From Pseudomonadota bacterium (GTDB lineage: Bacteria; Pseudomonadota; Gammaproteobacteria; Burkholderiales; Burkholderiaceae_B), in assembly GCA_023427085.1 (NCBI GenBank), contig JAEZBO010000064.1, positions 1-20,427 of the forward strand: a stretch of 20,427 nt of DNA, in the 5' to 3' direction. Shown piece after piece: positions 7,751 to 16,000 of the stretch (position 1 is the first letter of the stretch; each line of letters begins with the position of its first letter). The notes beneath the pieces were generated by a model that searched no databases, had not been told where the DNA came from, and saw nothing but the letters and a program-made list of their open reading frames with translations. The position numbers and the translations under genes are program-made.

Positions 7751-8312
7751 TCCGGCCGCGACCCGCTCGCGCTCCAGCCAACCGCCTGTACCGCGGCCCA
7801 AGTCGGTCGAGCAGGATCCGCTGGTGCGGCCGGCGCACGGCTTTTTTGTCTGGGGCTCCCTGCTGGCGGTGTGGCTGATGTCGCTGTTGCCGTGGCGGCT
7901 GTGGCCGGCCGCGCCCGACATGCTGGTGCTGGTGCTGGCGTTCTGGTGCGTGCACGAGCCGCGCCGGGTCGGCATGCTGATGGCCTTCTGCTTCGGCCTG
8001 CTGATGGACGTGCACGATGCGCGCCTGCTGGGCGAGCATGCGCTAACCTACACGCTGGTGGCCTATGGCGCCTACAACCTGCACCGCCGGCTGCAACGTT
8101 TCGATCTGCTGGGCCAGGCCTTGCATCTGCTGCCGGTGTTCGTCGGCGCCGACCTGCTCGGCCTGATGCTGCATGCGTGGCTGACCGGCGGCTGGCCTGG
8201 CTGGCAGTGGCTGGTGTCGCCGCTGATCACCGCGGCGCTGTGGCCGGTGATCGGCTGGTTGCTGCAATTGCCGCAGCGCCATTCCGAAGATACCGAGGCT
8301 TCCAAGGCCTGA
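7722..8312 (+). CDS. mreD: Rod shape-determining protein MreD
   Basis: MreD is a small multi-pass inner-membrane protein of the elongasome that partners MreC. The 196 residues have a cytoplasmic-type N-terminal extension of about 38 residues rich in Pro, Ser and Arg. Several hydrophobic helices follow (about 40-60, 64-80, 82-96, 105-120, 132-152 and 164-182). The phrase LAFWCVHEPRRVG and FGLLMDV at 91-97 match the family pattern. The first ATG, at 7722, lies 29 nt inside mreC in another frame. Homologues without the extension are nearer 160-170 residues, but no ATG or GTG closer to the first helix is obviously better, so the start is moderately certain. Translation is probably coupled to mreC. 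Confidence 0.9.
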   Translation: MPVQSRKPIDPAATRSRSSQPPVPRPKSVEQDPLVRPAHGFFVWGSLLAVWLMSLLPWRLWPAAPDMLVLVLAFWCVHEPRRVGMLMAFCFGLLMDVHDARLLGEHALTYTLVAYGAYNLHRRLQRFDLLGQALHLLPVFVGADLLGLMLHAWLTGGWPGWQWLVSPLITAALWPVIGWLLQLPQRHSEDTEASKA

Positions 8313-8463
8313 CGGAAGCGGGCGCGCCGCGCCTGCCGCCCCGCATCACCATCGGCGCGGCGCGCGGGTCTTGCGGCATCTGGGCAAGCGGCATCGGCCC
8401 AGGCCGTGTTTTTAGTAAGTGGGGCCTTTTCAGGGCTCGCCCCGGCCTGCAGCGATACGTGCC
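8313..8463 (+). other. mreD-mrdA spacer with weak hairpin
   Basis: This 151-bp gap is long for an otherwise tightly packed cluster. CTGGGC (8380-8385) can pair with GCCCAG (8397-8402). A five-T run follows at 8409-8413, but six bases after the stem, so the terminator call is weak. The octamer GCGGCATC is repeated directly at 8373-8380 and 8388-8395. No convincing promoter was found. There is no clear ribosome binding site before the mrdA ATG. Confidence 0.35.
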
Positions 8464-10500
8464 ATGTTCGAATTCAAGAAGACCGGCCAACACCAACGAC
8501 AACGCTTCCGGCTGCGTGCCTGGGTCGCGGTCGGCTTCGTGCTGTGCTGCTTCGGCCTGTTGTCGTGGCGGTTGTGGCAGTTGCAGGTCGAGCGCCACGA
8601 GGGCCTGGCGGCGCGCGCCGACCGCAACCGCATCGCGGTGGTGCCGATCGCGCCGCGCCGCGGCGAGATCGTCGACCGCAACGGCGAGGTGCTGGCGCGC
8701 AACTACCGCACCTACACGCTCGAGGTCGTGCCGGCGCAGGCCGGTCCGCTCGACGAGCTGTTCAAGACCTTGCCGCAGCTGGTGCACGTCAGCCCCGCCG
8801 ACGAGCGCCGCTTCCGGCGGCGCGTGGCCGAGTCCAGCCGTTATGCCAACGTGGTGCTGCGCAACAACCTTAACGAGACCGAGGCCTCGTGGTTCGCCGC
8901 GCATGCCTTCCGTTTTCCGGGCGTCGAGCTCAAGGCGCGCTGGGTCCGCGAGTATCCGCAAGGCGCGGTGGCCGGCCACGTGGTCGGCTACATCGGCCGG
9001 ATCGCCGAGAACGATCTCGAGATGCTCGAAGAGCAGGGCGAGCTGGGCAACTATCGCGGCACCGACGTGATCGGCAAGAAGGGCATCGAGAAGACCTGGG
9101 AGCAGAGCCTGCATGGCCGCACCGGCCTCGAAGAGGTCGAGGTCACCGCGCGCGGCCGGCCGGTGCGCACGCTGCGCCGCATCGACCCGGTGCCGGGCGC
9201 CAACCTGGTGCTGTCGCTGGATCTGGGTCTGCAGCGCGTGGCCGAAGAGGCCTTTGCCGGCCACCGCGGCGCGCTGGTGGCGATCGAGCCGGCCACCGGC
9301 GACGTGCTGGCCTTCGTGTCGCAGCCGTCCTTCGACCCCAATCTGTTCATCGACGGCATCGACGTCGAGAACTGGAAGCAGCTCAACGAATCGCCCGACC
9401 ATCCGCTGATCAACCGGCCGCTGTACGGCACCTATCCGATCGGTTCGACCTACAAACCCTTCGTCGCACTGGCCGCGCTCGAACTCGGCAAGCGGCGCGC
9501 CGGCGAACGTTTCTTCGATCCGGGCTACTACGAGTTCGGCGGCCAGCGTTTTCGCAACGCCGGTTCGGTCGCCTACGGCATGACCGACATGAACCGCGCG
9601 CTGGTGGTGTCGTCCGATACCTATTTCTATTCGCTCGGCCCCGAGATCGGCGTGGACGCGCTGCACGACTTCATGAAGCCGTTCGGCTTCGGCCAGCTCA
9701 CCGGCATCGACCTGGAAGGCGAACGGCGCGGCATCCTGCCGTCGCGCGAATGGAAACGCAACGCCTATAAAGAGCGCGAGCAGCAGCGCTGGTATGCCGG
9801 CGAGACGATCTCGGTGGCGGTCGGGCAGGGCTACAACTCGTTCACCTTGCTGCAACTGGCGCAAGCCACCGCGGTGCTGGCCAACGATGGCGTGTACATG
9901 AAGCCGCACCTGGTGCGTGGCGTGCAGGATTCGGTCAGCAACCAGATCGAGCCGACCGTGTCCGAACCCTCGTACCGCATCCCGCTCAAGCAGGAGAACG
10001 TCGACATCATCAAGCGTGCGCTGGGCGATGTGGTCAAGGTCGGCACCGCGCGCCGCGCCTTCCAGGGCGCACCGTACACGGTGGCCGGCAAGACCGGCAC
10101 CGCGCAGGTCTACAGCCTCAAGGGCGCCCAGTACCGCGCCAGCGAGATCGACGAGCGGCTGCGCGACCACGCCCTGTTCATGTCGTTTGCGCCGGCCGAC
10201 AAGCCCAGCATCGCGATCGCGTTGATCGTCGAGAACGCCGGCTGGGGCGGCAGCGTCGCCGCGCCGGTGGCGCGCAAGGTCTACGACTACTGGCTGATGC
10301 GTAATCCGGCCACGGCGCCGGCGCAGCCGGAAGCAGGCCGGCCGTCCGAGCCGGCCCAGGCGCCGGCCATGCCGGGGGTGCCGCCGCCCGTCACCGATAC
10401 CCGCCGCGTGCCGCCCGCACCGGTGCCGGCCGCGCCGGCGCCGCGCACGCCGGGCATGGTCAATGCCGCGCGGGTGACGACAGGCAGCATCGCTCCATGA
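8464..10500 (+). CDS. mrdA: Penicillin-binding protein 2 (peptidoglycan D,D-transpeptidase MrdA)
   Basis: PBP2 is the class B transpeptidase that cross-links new glycan strands during elongation, together with RodA. The 678-residue protein has a short cytoplasmic N-terminus and a membrane anchor at about 19-36 (AWVAVGFVLCCFGLLSW). A pedestal region starts with APRRGEIVDRNGEVLARN. The transpeptidase domain carries the catalytic serine S328 in STYK (328-331), SSD at 383-385 (PBP2 proteins have S-x-D here) and KTG at 543-545. These positions nearly coincide with E. coli PBP2. Residues 615-678 form an unusual tail rich in Pro and Ala with about 18 prolines. The ATG at 8464 is preferred over an in-frame GTG at 8419 because homologues begin at MFEFKKT. 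The stop overlaps the rodA start by 4 nt (ATGA). Confidence 0.97.
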   Translation: MFEFKKTGQHQRQRFRLRAWVAVGFVLCCFGLLSWRLWQLQVERHEGLAARADRNRIAVVPIAPRRGEIVDRNGEVLARNYRTYTLEVVPAQAGPLDELFKTLPQLVHVSPADERRFRRRVAESSRYANVVLRNNLNETEASWFAAHAFRFPGVELKARWVREYPQGAVAGHVVGYIGRIAENDLEMLEEQGELGNYRGTDVIGKKGIEKTWEQSLHGRTGLEEVEVTARGRPVRTLRRIDPVPGANLVLSLDLGLQRVAEEAFAGHRGALVAIEPATGDVLAFVSQPSFDPNLFIDGIDVENWKQLNESPDHPLINRPLYGTYPIGSTYKPFVALAALELGKRRAGERFFDPGYYEFGGQRFRNAGSVAYGMTDMNRALVVSSDTYFYSLGPEIGVDALHDFMKPFGFGQLTGIDLEGERRGILPSREWKRNAYKEREQQRWYAGETISVAVGQGYNSFTLLQLAQATAVLANDGVYMKPHLVRGVQDSVSNQIEPTVSEPSYRIPLKQENVDIIKRALGDVVKVGTARRAFQGAPYTVAGKTGTAQVYSLKGAQYRASEIDERLRDHALFMSFAPADKPSIAIALIVENAGWGGSVAAPVARKVYDYWLMRNPATAPAQPEAGRPSEPAQAPAMPGVPPPVTDTRRVPPAPVPAAPAPRTPGMVNAARVTTGSIAP

Positions 10501-11633
10501 AACGCCTGGTCTATTTCGGCATTCGGGTCTTCACCGCCTTCGACTGGCCGCTGCTGCTGGTGCTGGTGCTGTTCGCCGCGCTCGGCCTGACCGTCATGCA
10601 TTCGGCGGTCGGCGGCACCGACTGGCGCTTCGCCGACCAGTCGCGCAACTTCGTGCTGGCCTTCCTGGTGATGTGGGCGGTGGCGCTGGTGCCGCCGCCG
10701 ACGCTGATGAAGCTGGCGCTGCCGTTCTATCTGATCGGCGTGGTGCTGCTGCTGGGCGTCGAGTTCTTCGGCGTGACCTCCAAGGGCGCCACGCGCTGGC
10801 TCGACCTGGGCGTGACGCGGCTGCAGCCGTCCGAGATGCTGAAGATCTCGGTGCCGATGATGCTGGCCTGGTATTTCCAGCGCCACGAGGGCGCGGTGCG
10901 GATCCGCGACTTCCTGGTGGCCGCGCTGATGCTGGCGGTGCCGTTCATCCTGATCATCAAGCAGCCCGACCTGGGCACCGCGCTGCTGGTGTTCGGCGCC
11001 GGCTTCTTCGTCATCTATTTCGCCGGTCTGTCGTTCCGGCTGCTGGTGCCGGTGACGCTGATCGGCGTGGCCGCGCTGACCGCCATCGTGGTCTACGAAG
11101 AGCCCCTGTGCCAGCCCGAGACCGACTGGGTGGTGCTGCACGAATACCAGAAGCACCGCGTCTGCACCTTGCTCGATCCCAATGCCGACCCGCTGGGCAA
11201 GGGCTTCCACACCATCCAGTCGACCATCGCGGTCGGCTCGGGCGGGCTCTACGGCAAGGGTTATATGCAGGGCACGCAGACCCACCTGGACTTCATCCCC
11301 GAGCGCACCACCGACTTCGTGTTCGCGGTGTTCGCCGAAGAGTTCGGCCTGTACGGCGGCGTGGCCATGCTGCTGCTGTACGGCCTGATGCTGGCGCGCG
11401 GCTTGATGATCGCGTCGGCGGCCGGCTCGCAATTCGGCCGGCTGCTGGCCGGCTCGCTGACGATGGTGGTGTTCGTCTACGTGTTCGTGAACATCGGCAT
11501 GGTGACCGGCATCCTGCCGGTGGTCGGCGTGCCACTGCCGTTCATGAGCTACGGCGGTACCGCGCTGCTGACCATCGGCATCGCCTGCGGCATGTTGATG
11601 AGCATCAGCCGCCATCGCGCCAAGCGCGAGTGA
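10497..11633 (+). CDS. rodA: Peptidoglycan glycosyltransferase RodA (SEDS family)
   Basis: RodA polymerises lipid II into glycan strands in the inner membrane as the partner of PBP2. The 378 residues (E. coli 370) contain about ten hydrophobic helices. The SEDS blocks are present: GATRWLDLG, LQPSEMLKI, KQPDLGTALL, FIPERTTDFVFAV with the putative catalytic D273, and the C-terminal VVGVPLPFMSYGGTALL. The large periplasmic loop (about 198-275) includes LLDPNADPLGKGFH and also two cysteines, C205 and C223, which the E. coli protein as I recall it lacks at these positions. Start ATG 10497 overlaps the mrdA stop, so the pair is translationally coupled. This is the last gene of the cluster, only 6 bp from the convergent mutY stop. 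Confidence 0.97.
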   Translation: MKRLVYFGIRVFTAFDWPLLLVLVLFAALGLTVMHSAVGGTDWRFADQSRNFVLAFLVMWAVALVPPPTLMKLALPFYLIGVVLLLGVEFFGVTSKGATRWLDLGVTRLQPSEMLKISVPMMLAWYFQRHEGAVRIRDFLVAALMLAVPFILIIKQPDLGTALLVFGAGFFVIYFAGLSFRLLVPVTLIGVAALTAIVVYEEPLCQPETDWVVLHEYQKHRVCTLLDPNADPLGKGFHTIQSTIAVGSGGLYGKGYMQGTQTHLDFIPERTTDFVFAVFAEEFGLYGGVAMLLLYGLMLARGLMIASAAGSQFGRLLAGSLTMVVFVYVFVNIGMVTGILPVVGVPLPFMSYGGTALLTIGIACGMLMSISRHRAKRE

Positions 11634-11639
11634 CGGGGT

Positions 11640-12722
11640 TCAGCCTTCGCCCAGCGGCAGGCTGGCCTGCGCGGTCGGCACCGAGCGGTAGTACCCCTGC
11701 AGCAGCTTGAGCACCGGCGCCGGCAAGGCCAGCGCGTCCAGCGCGGCGATCGGCGTCCACTGGTGGCGCGCGTCGGTTTCCCGCGGCGACAGGCGGTCAG
11801 CCGATACATGCCACGGGCTGATGTGCAGCCGGAAATGCGTGAACACGTGTTCGAACGGCGCCAGCGCCTGGGCGCCGGACGGCTCCGCACCTAGCGCGCG
11901 CGCGGCGGCCAGCGGCGCGCCGTCGAATTCGGGCAGGCTCCAGAGACCGCCCCAGATGCCGGTCTCGGGCCGGCGCTGCATCAGCAGCTGGCCATCGCAC
12001 TCGAGCATCAGCATGCGGGTTTCGCGCTGCGGCACGGCCTTGCGCGCCTTCGGGGTGGGTAGTTCGGCCTGGCGGCCATCACGCAGCGCCACGCAGGTCT
12101 GCGCCAGCGGGCAGCGTCCGCACGCCGGCTTGCCACGGGTACAGACCGTCGCGCCCAGGTCCATCTGCCCCTGCGTGTAGGCCGGCATGGCGGCATCGTG
12201 GCCGCCGCTGCCGGGCAGCAGGCTGTCGGCCAGCTCCCACATCAGGCGTTCGGTCTCGCGTTTCATCGGATCGCCGGCGATGCCGAAGTGTCGCGCCAGC
12301 ACGCGCTTGACGTTGCCGTCCAGGATCGCGGCGCGGGTGTCGTGCGCGAACGCGCTGATCGCCGCGGCGGTCGAGCGGCCGATCCCGGGCAGCGTGGCGA
12401 TATCCTGCGGGGCACGCGGGAAATGGCCCTGCCAGTCGCGCACCACGGCCTGCGCGCAGCGGTGCAGGTTGCGGGCGCGGGCGTAGTAGCCCAGCCCGGC
12501 CCAGTACGGCATCACGTCCTCTTGCGTGGCCGCCGCCAGCGCCGCCACGTCGGGAAAACGCGCGAGAAAGCGCTGGTAGTACGGAATCACCGTGGCGACC
12601 TGGGTCTGCTGCAGCATGATCTCCGACAGCCAGATGCGGTACGGGTCGCGGGTGCCTTGCCAGGGCAGGCCGTGGCGGCCGTGGGCGGCCTGCCAGGCGA
12701 CGATGCGGTGAGCGAAATCCAT
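11640..12722 (-). CDS. mutY: Adenine DNA glycosylase MutY
   Basis: MutY removes adenine mispaired with 8-oxoguanine or guanine, starting base excision repair that prevents G:C to T:A changes. With the ATG at 12722 the protein has 360 residues. The helix-hairpin-helix glycosylase core contains WLSEIMLQQTQV with catalytic E34, LPGIGRSTAAAI (111-122) and ILDGNVKRVLAR with catalytic D135. The [4Fe-4S] cluster cysteines are C194, C201, C204 and C210 (C-x6-C-x2-C-x5-C). A C-terminal NUDIX-like domain (about 235-350) recognises 8-oxoguanine and shows GIWGGLWSLPEFDG. An in-frame ATG at 12776 would add 18 residues, but MDFAHRIVAWQ fits the family start better. The gene stands alone on its strand. Confidence 0.96.
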   Translation of the reverse strand: MDFAHRIVAWQAAHGRHGLPWQGTRDPYRIWLSEIMLQQTQVATVIPYYQRFLARFPDVAALAAATQEDVMPYWAGLGYYARARNLHRCAQAVVRDWQGHFPRAPQDIATLPGIGRSTAAAISAFAHDTRAAILDGNVKRVLARHFGIAGDPMKRETERLMWELADSLLPGSGGHDAAMPAYTQGQMDLGATVCTRGKPACGRCPLAQTCVALRDGRQAELPTPKARKAVPQRETRMLMLECDGQLLMQRRPETGIWGGLWSLPEFDGAPLAAARALGAEPSGAQALAPFEHVFTHFRLHISPWHVSADRLSPRETDARHQWTPIAALDALALPAPVLKLLQGYYRSVPTAQASLPLGEG

Positions 12723-13037
12723 GCCGCGATTATCGCCGATCGGCAGCCGCGGCCGCAGCGGCGCCGGCCGGTGCAACGGCGGCGGGCATCATGGCGCGGC
12801 GATGGTTGCCGGCGCCGCGCGCCCGGCTTGCATCTGCTTGCGTGTGTTACCTGGCCGGCGGCTGACAGGGCCGCTCTTCGGGGGCATCCTGATTGCGCAG
12901 TTCTCCTGCGGCGAGTAAAAGAGCAGTCATAACAAGCTGGCGCATACCGCGCCCGTACTCCCGCAGGGCGGCTTCACAAGAGCCTGCCTGAGCGAGGCAG
13001 CCGACGGGCATCCAAGACCCACGGAGTAGAGACAAGC
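12723..13037 (+). promoter_or_regulatory. mutY / iorAB divergent intergenic region
   Basis: The 315 bp between mutY and the indolepyruvate oxidoreductase gene hold no credible gene. A 24-codon frame at 12791-12865 lacks a ribosome binding site and family resemblance. The best plus-strand promoter candidate is TTGCGC (12893-12898), a 17-bp spacer and TAAAAG (12916-12921), giving a leader of about 110 nt. In that leader CTGCCT (12984-12989) pairs with AGGCAG (12995-13000) around a five-base loop. A ribosome binding site GGAG lies at 13023-13026, 11 nt before the ATG. The hairpin has no T-run. The promoter is inference. Confidence 0.4.
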
Positions 13038-16000
13038 ATGAACGCCCCCATCACGCCCGCGCAGCGGGCTGCCATCGATTCGGTCCAGCTCGACGACCGC
13101 TACACCCTCGACCACGGCCGCGCCTGGATGAGCGGCATCCACGCCCTGGTGCGCCTGCCGATCAACCAGCGCCTGCGCGACCTGCATGCCGGCCTGAACA
13201 CCGCTGGCTTCGTATCGGGCTACCGCGGTTCGCCGCTGGGCGGCGTCGACCAGAACATGTGGAAGGCCGCCAAGTACCTCGAGTCACACCACGTGGTGTT
13301 CCAGCCGGGCGTCAACGAAGACCTGGCCGCGACCGCGGTCTGGGGCTCGCAGCAGGTCAACCTGTTTCCGGGCGCCAAGTACGACGGCGTGTTCGGCATA
13401 TGGTACGGCAAGGGACCGGGCGTGGATCGCACCGGCGACGTCTTCAAGCATGCCAACGCCGCCGGCACCTCGCGCCACGGTGGCGTGCTGGTGGTGGCCG
13501 GCGACGACCATCCGGCCAAGTCCTCGACGCTGCCGCACCAGAGCGACCACATCCTCAAGGCCTGCATGATCCCGGTGCTGTTTCCGGCCAGCGTGCAGGA
13601 AGTGCTCGACTACGGCATGCATGGCTGGGCCATGAGCCGCTACGCCGGCGTCTGGGTCGGACTCAAGACCATCACCGACATCGTCGAGGTCTCGGCGTCG
13701 GTCGAGGTCGATCCCTTCCGTGTGCCGATCGTGCTGCCGCAGGACTTCCAGCTGCCCGCCGACGGCCTGAACATCCGGCTGCCCGACACGCCGCTGCAAC
13801 AAGAGGCGCGGCTGCTCGACTACAAGCTCTATGCGGCGCTGGCCTATGCGCGCGCCAACGGCCTGAACCGGCAGATGTGGCAGGTGCCCAGCGAGCGCGC
13901 CCGGCTCGGCGTCATCAGCTCGGGCAAGGCCTTCCTGGATACCCGCCAGGCGCTGATCGACCTGGGCCTGGACGAAGCCACCTGTCAGCGCATCGGCCTG
14001 CGCCACTTCAAGGTCGGCATGGTCTGGCCGCTCGAGTCCACCGGCCTGCAGGCCTTCGCCGAAGGCCTGGACGAGATCGTGGTGGTCGAGGAAAAACGCC
14101 AGATCCTCGAATACCAGGTCAAGGAAGAACTGTTCGGCTGGATCGGCTCGGGCCGCAAGATCCCGCGCGTGGTCGGCAAGTTCGACGACAAGGACGGTGG
14201 CGAATGGGCGGTGCCGCAAGGCAACTGGCTGCTGCCGGCGCATTACGAGTTCTCGCCGGCGATGGTGGCCAAGGTGCTGGGCGCGCGGCTGTTGCGCATC
14301 GAACTGCCCGAGGACGTGCGGCGCGGCATCAACGCGCGGCTCGAGGCCATCGCCGAGCAGGAAAAGATCATGGCGCGGCCGCGCGTGGTGGCCGAACGCA
14401 AGCCGTGGTTCTGTTCCGGCTGTCCGCACAATACCTCGACCCGCGTGCCCGAGGGCTCGCGCGGGCTGGCGGGCATCGGCTGCCATTACATGGTCACGTG
14501 GATGGACCGCAGCACCCACGTCTTCACGCAGATGGGCGGCGAGGGCGTGCCATGGGTCGGCCAGGCGCCGTTCACCGAAGAAAAACACGTGTTCGCCAAC
14601 CTGGGCGACGGCACCTACTACCACTCGGGCCTGCTGGCGATCCGCGCGGCGATCGCGGCCAAGGTGCCGATCACCTACAAGATCCTGTTCAACGACGCGG
14701 TCGCCATGACCGGCGGCCAGCCGGTCGACGGCCCGATCACGGTGCCGATGATCACGCAGCAACTGGCTGCCGAAGGCATCGAACGCATCGAGGTGGTCAC
14801 CGATGAACCCGAGAAGTACCAGGGCGTCACCGGCATGGCGGCGGGCGTGCCGGTGCATCACCGTGACGATCTGGATACCGTGCAGCGCGGCTTGGCCGCC
14901 TATCCGGGCGTGTCGGCGCTGATCTACGACCAGACCTGCGCGACCGAGAAGCGCCGCCGCCGCAAGCGCGGCGCCTATCCCGACCCGGCCAGGCGGGTGG
15001 TCATCAACGACCGGGTCTGCGAGGGCTGCGGCGACTGTTCGGAAAAATCGCACTGCCTGTCGGTCGAGCCGCTCGAGACCGAGCTGGGCCGCAAGCGCAC
15101 CATCAACCAGTCCAGCTGCAACAAGGACTACTCGTGCCTGAAGGGCTTCTGCCCGAGCTTCGTCACCGTCGAAGGGGGCAAGCTGCGCAAGCCGCGCGGC
15201 GTGCAGGCGCAGGCCCAGTCCGACGACCTGCCCGAGCCGCAGCTGCCCGACACGGGCCGCGGCTACGGTGTCTTCATCGCCGGCGTCGGCGGCACCGGCG
15301 TGGTCACCATCGGCCAGCTGCTGGGCATGGCCGCGCATCTGGAAGGCAAGGGCTGTTCGGTGCTGGACATGGCCGGGCTGGCGCAGAAGGGCGGCGCGGT
15401 CTATTCGCACGTGGTGCTGGGGCGCTCCAGCGAGGACATGCTCAATACCCGCGTGGCGATGGGCGAGGCCGACCTGGTGCTGTGCGGCGACCTGGTGGTC
15501 GGCACCAGCCCCGACGCGACCGCGCGCATGCGCCATGGCCGCAGCAAGGTGCTGGTCAACACCGACGTGGCGCCGACCGCCGCGTTCATCCGCAATCCCG
15601 ACTGGACCTTGCCGGGCGGCGATCTGCGGCGCGACCTCGAGCGGGTCTGCGGCGCCGAGCGGGTCGACTACCTGGACGCCGCCGACCTGGCGGTCAAGCT
15701 GCTGGGCGATGCGATCTATTCCAACCCGCTGATGCTGGGCTACGCCTACCAGAAGGGCTGGCTGCCGCTGGGCCGCGAGGCGCTCGAGCGCGCCATCACG
15801 CTCAATGGCCAGCAGGTGCCCACCAACCTGGCCGCTTTCGCCTGGGGCCGCCGCGCGGCGCATGATCCGGCCGCGGTGCACGCGCTGCTGACGCCAGCGG
15901 CGCAGGACGGGCTGGCCGAGGTGGTCGAGCTCAAGCGGCCGCAAGCCGAATGGCAGCGCCTGCGCGAGCATCGCGCGGCCTTCCTGACGCAGTACCAGAA

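Noticed and set aside
5516..7975. 819-codon minus-strand frame antisense to mreB, mreC and part of mreD
   Set aside because: Same GC-driven antisense effect. It spans two intergenic gaps without any change in character, and it has no recognisable domain.
8419..8463. GTG at 8419 as the mrdA start
   Set aside because: It would add 15 residues (MGPFQGSPRPAAIRA) not expected before the MFEFKKT start of PBP2 homologues, and it overlaps the leader hairpin region.
8227..10170. 647-codon minus-strand frame antisense to mrdA
   Set aside because: Shadow frame; the plus strand encodes PBP2 with all catalytic motifs in place.
12791..12865. 24-codon plus-strand mini-ORF between mutY and the indolepyruvate oxidoreductase gene
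   Set aside because: No ribosome binding site, no similarity, and it lies upstream of the best promoter candidate for the next gene.
13284..15971. 895-codon minus-strand frame inside the indolepyruvate oxidoreductase gene
   Set aside because: Shadow of a strongly biased real gene; composition is dominated by Ala, Gly, Arg, His and Gln, with no motif.
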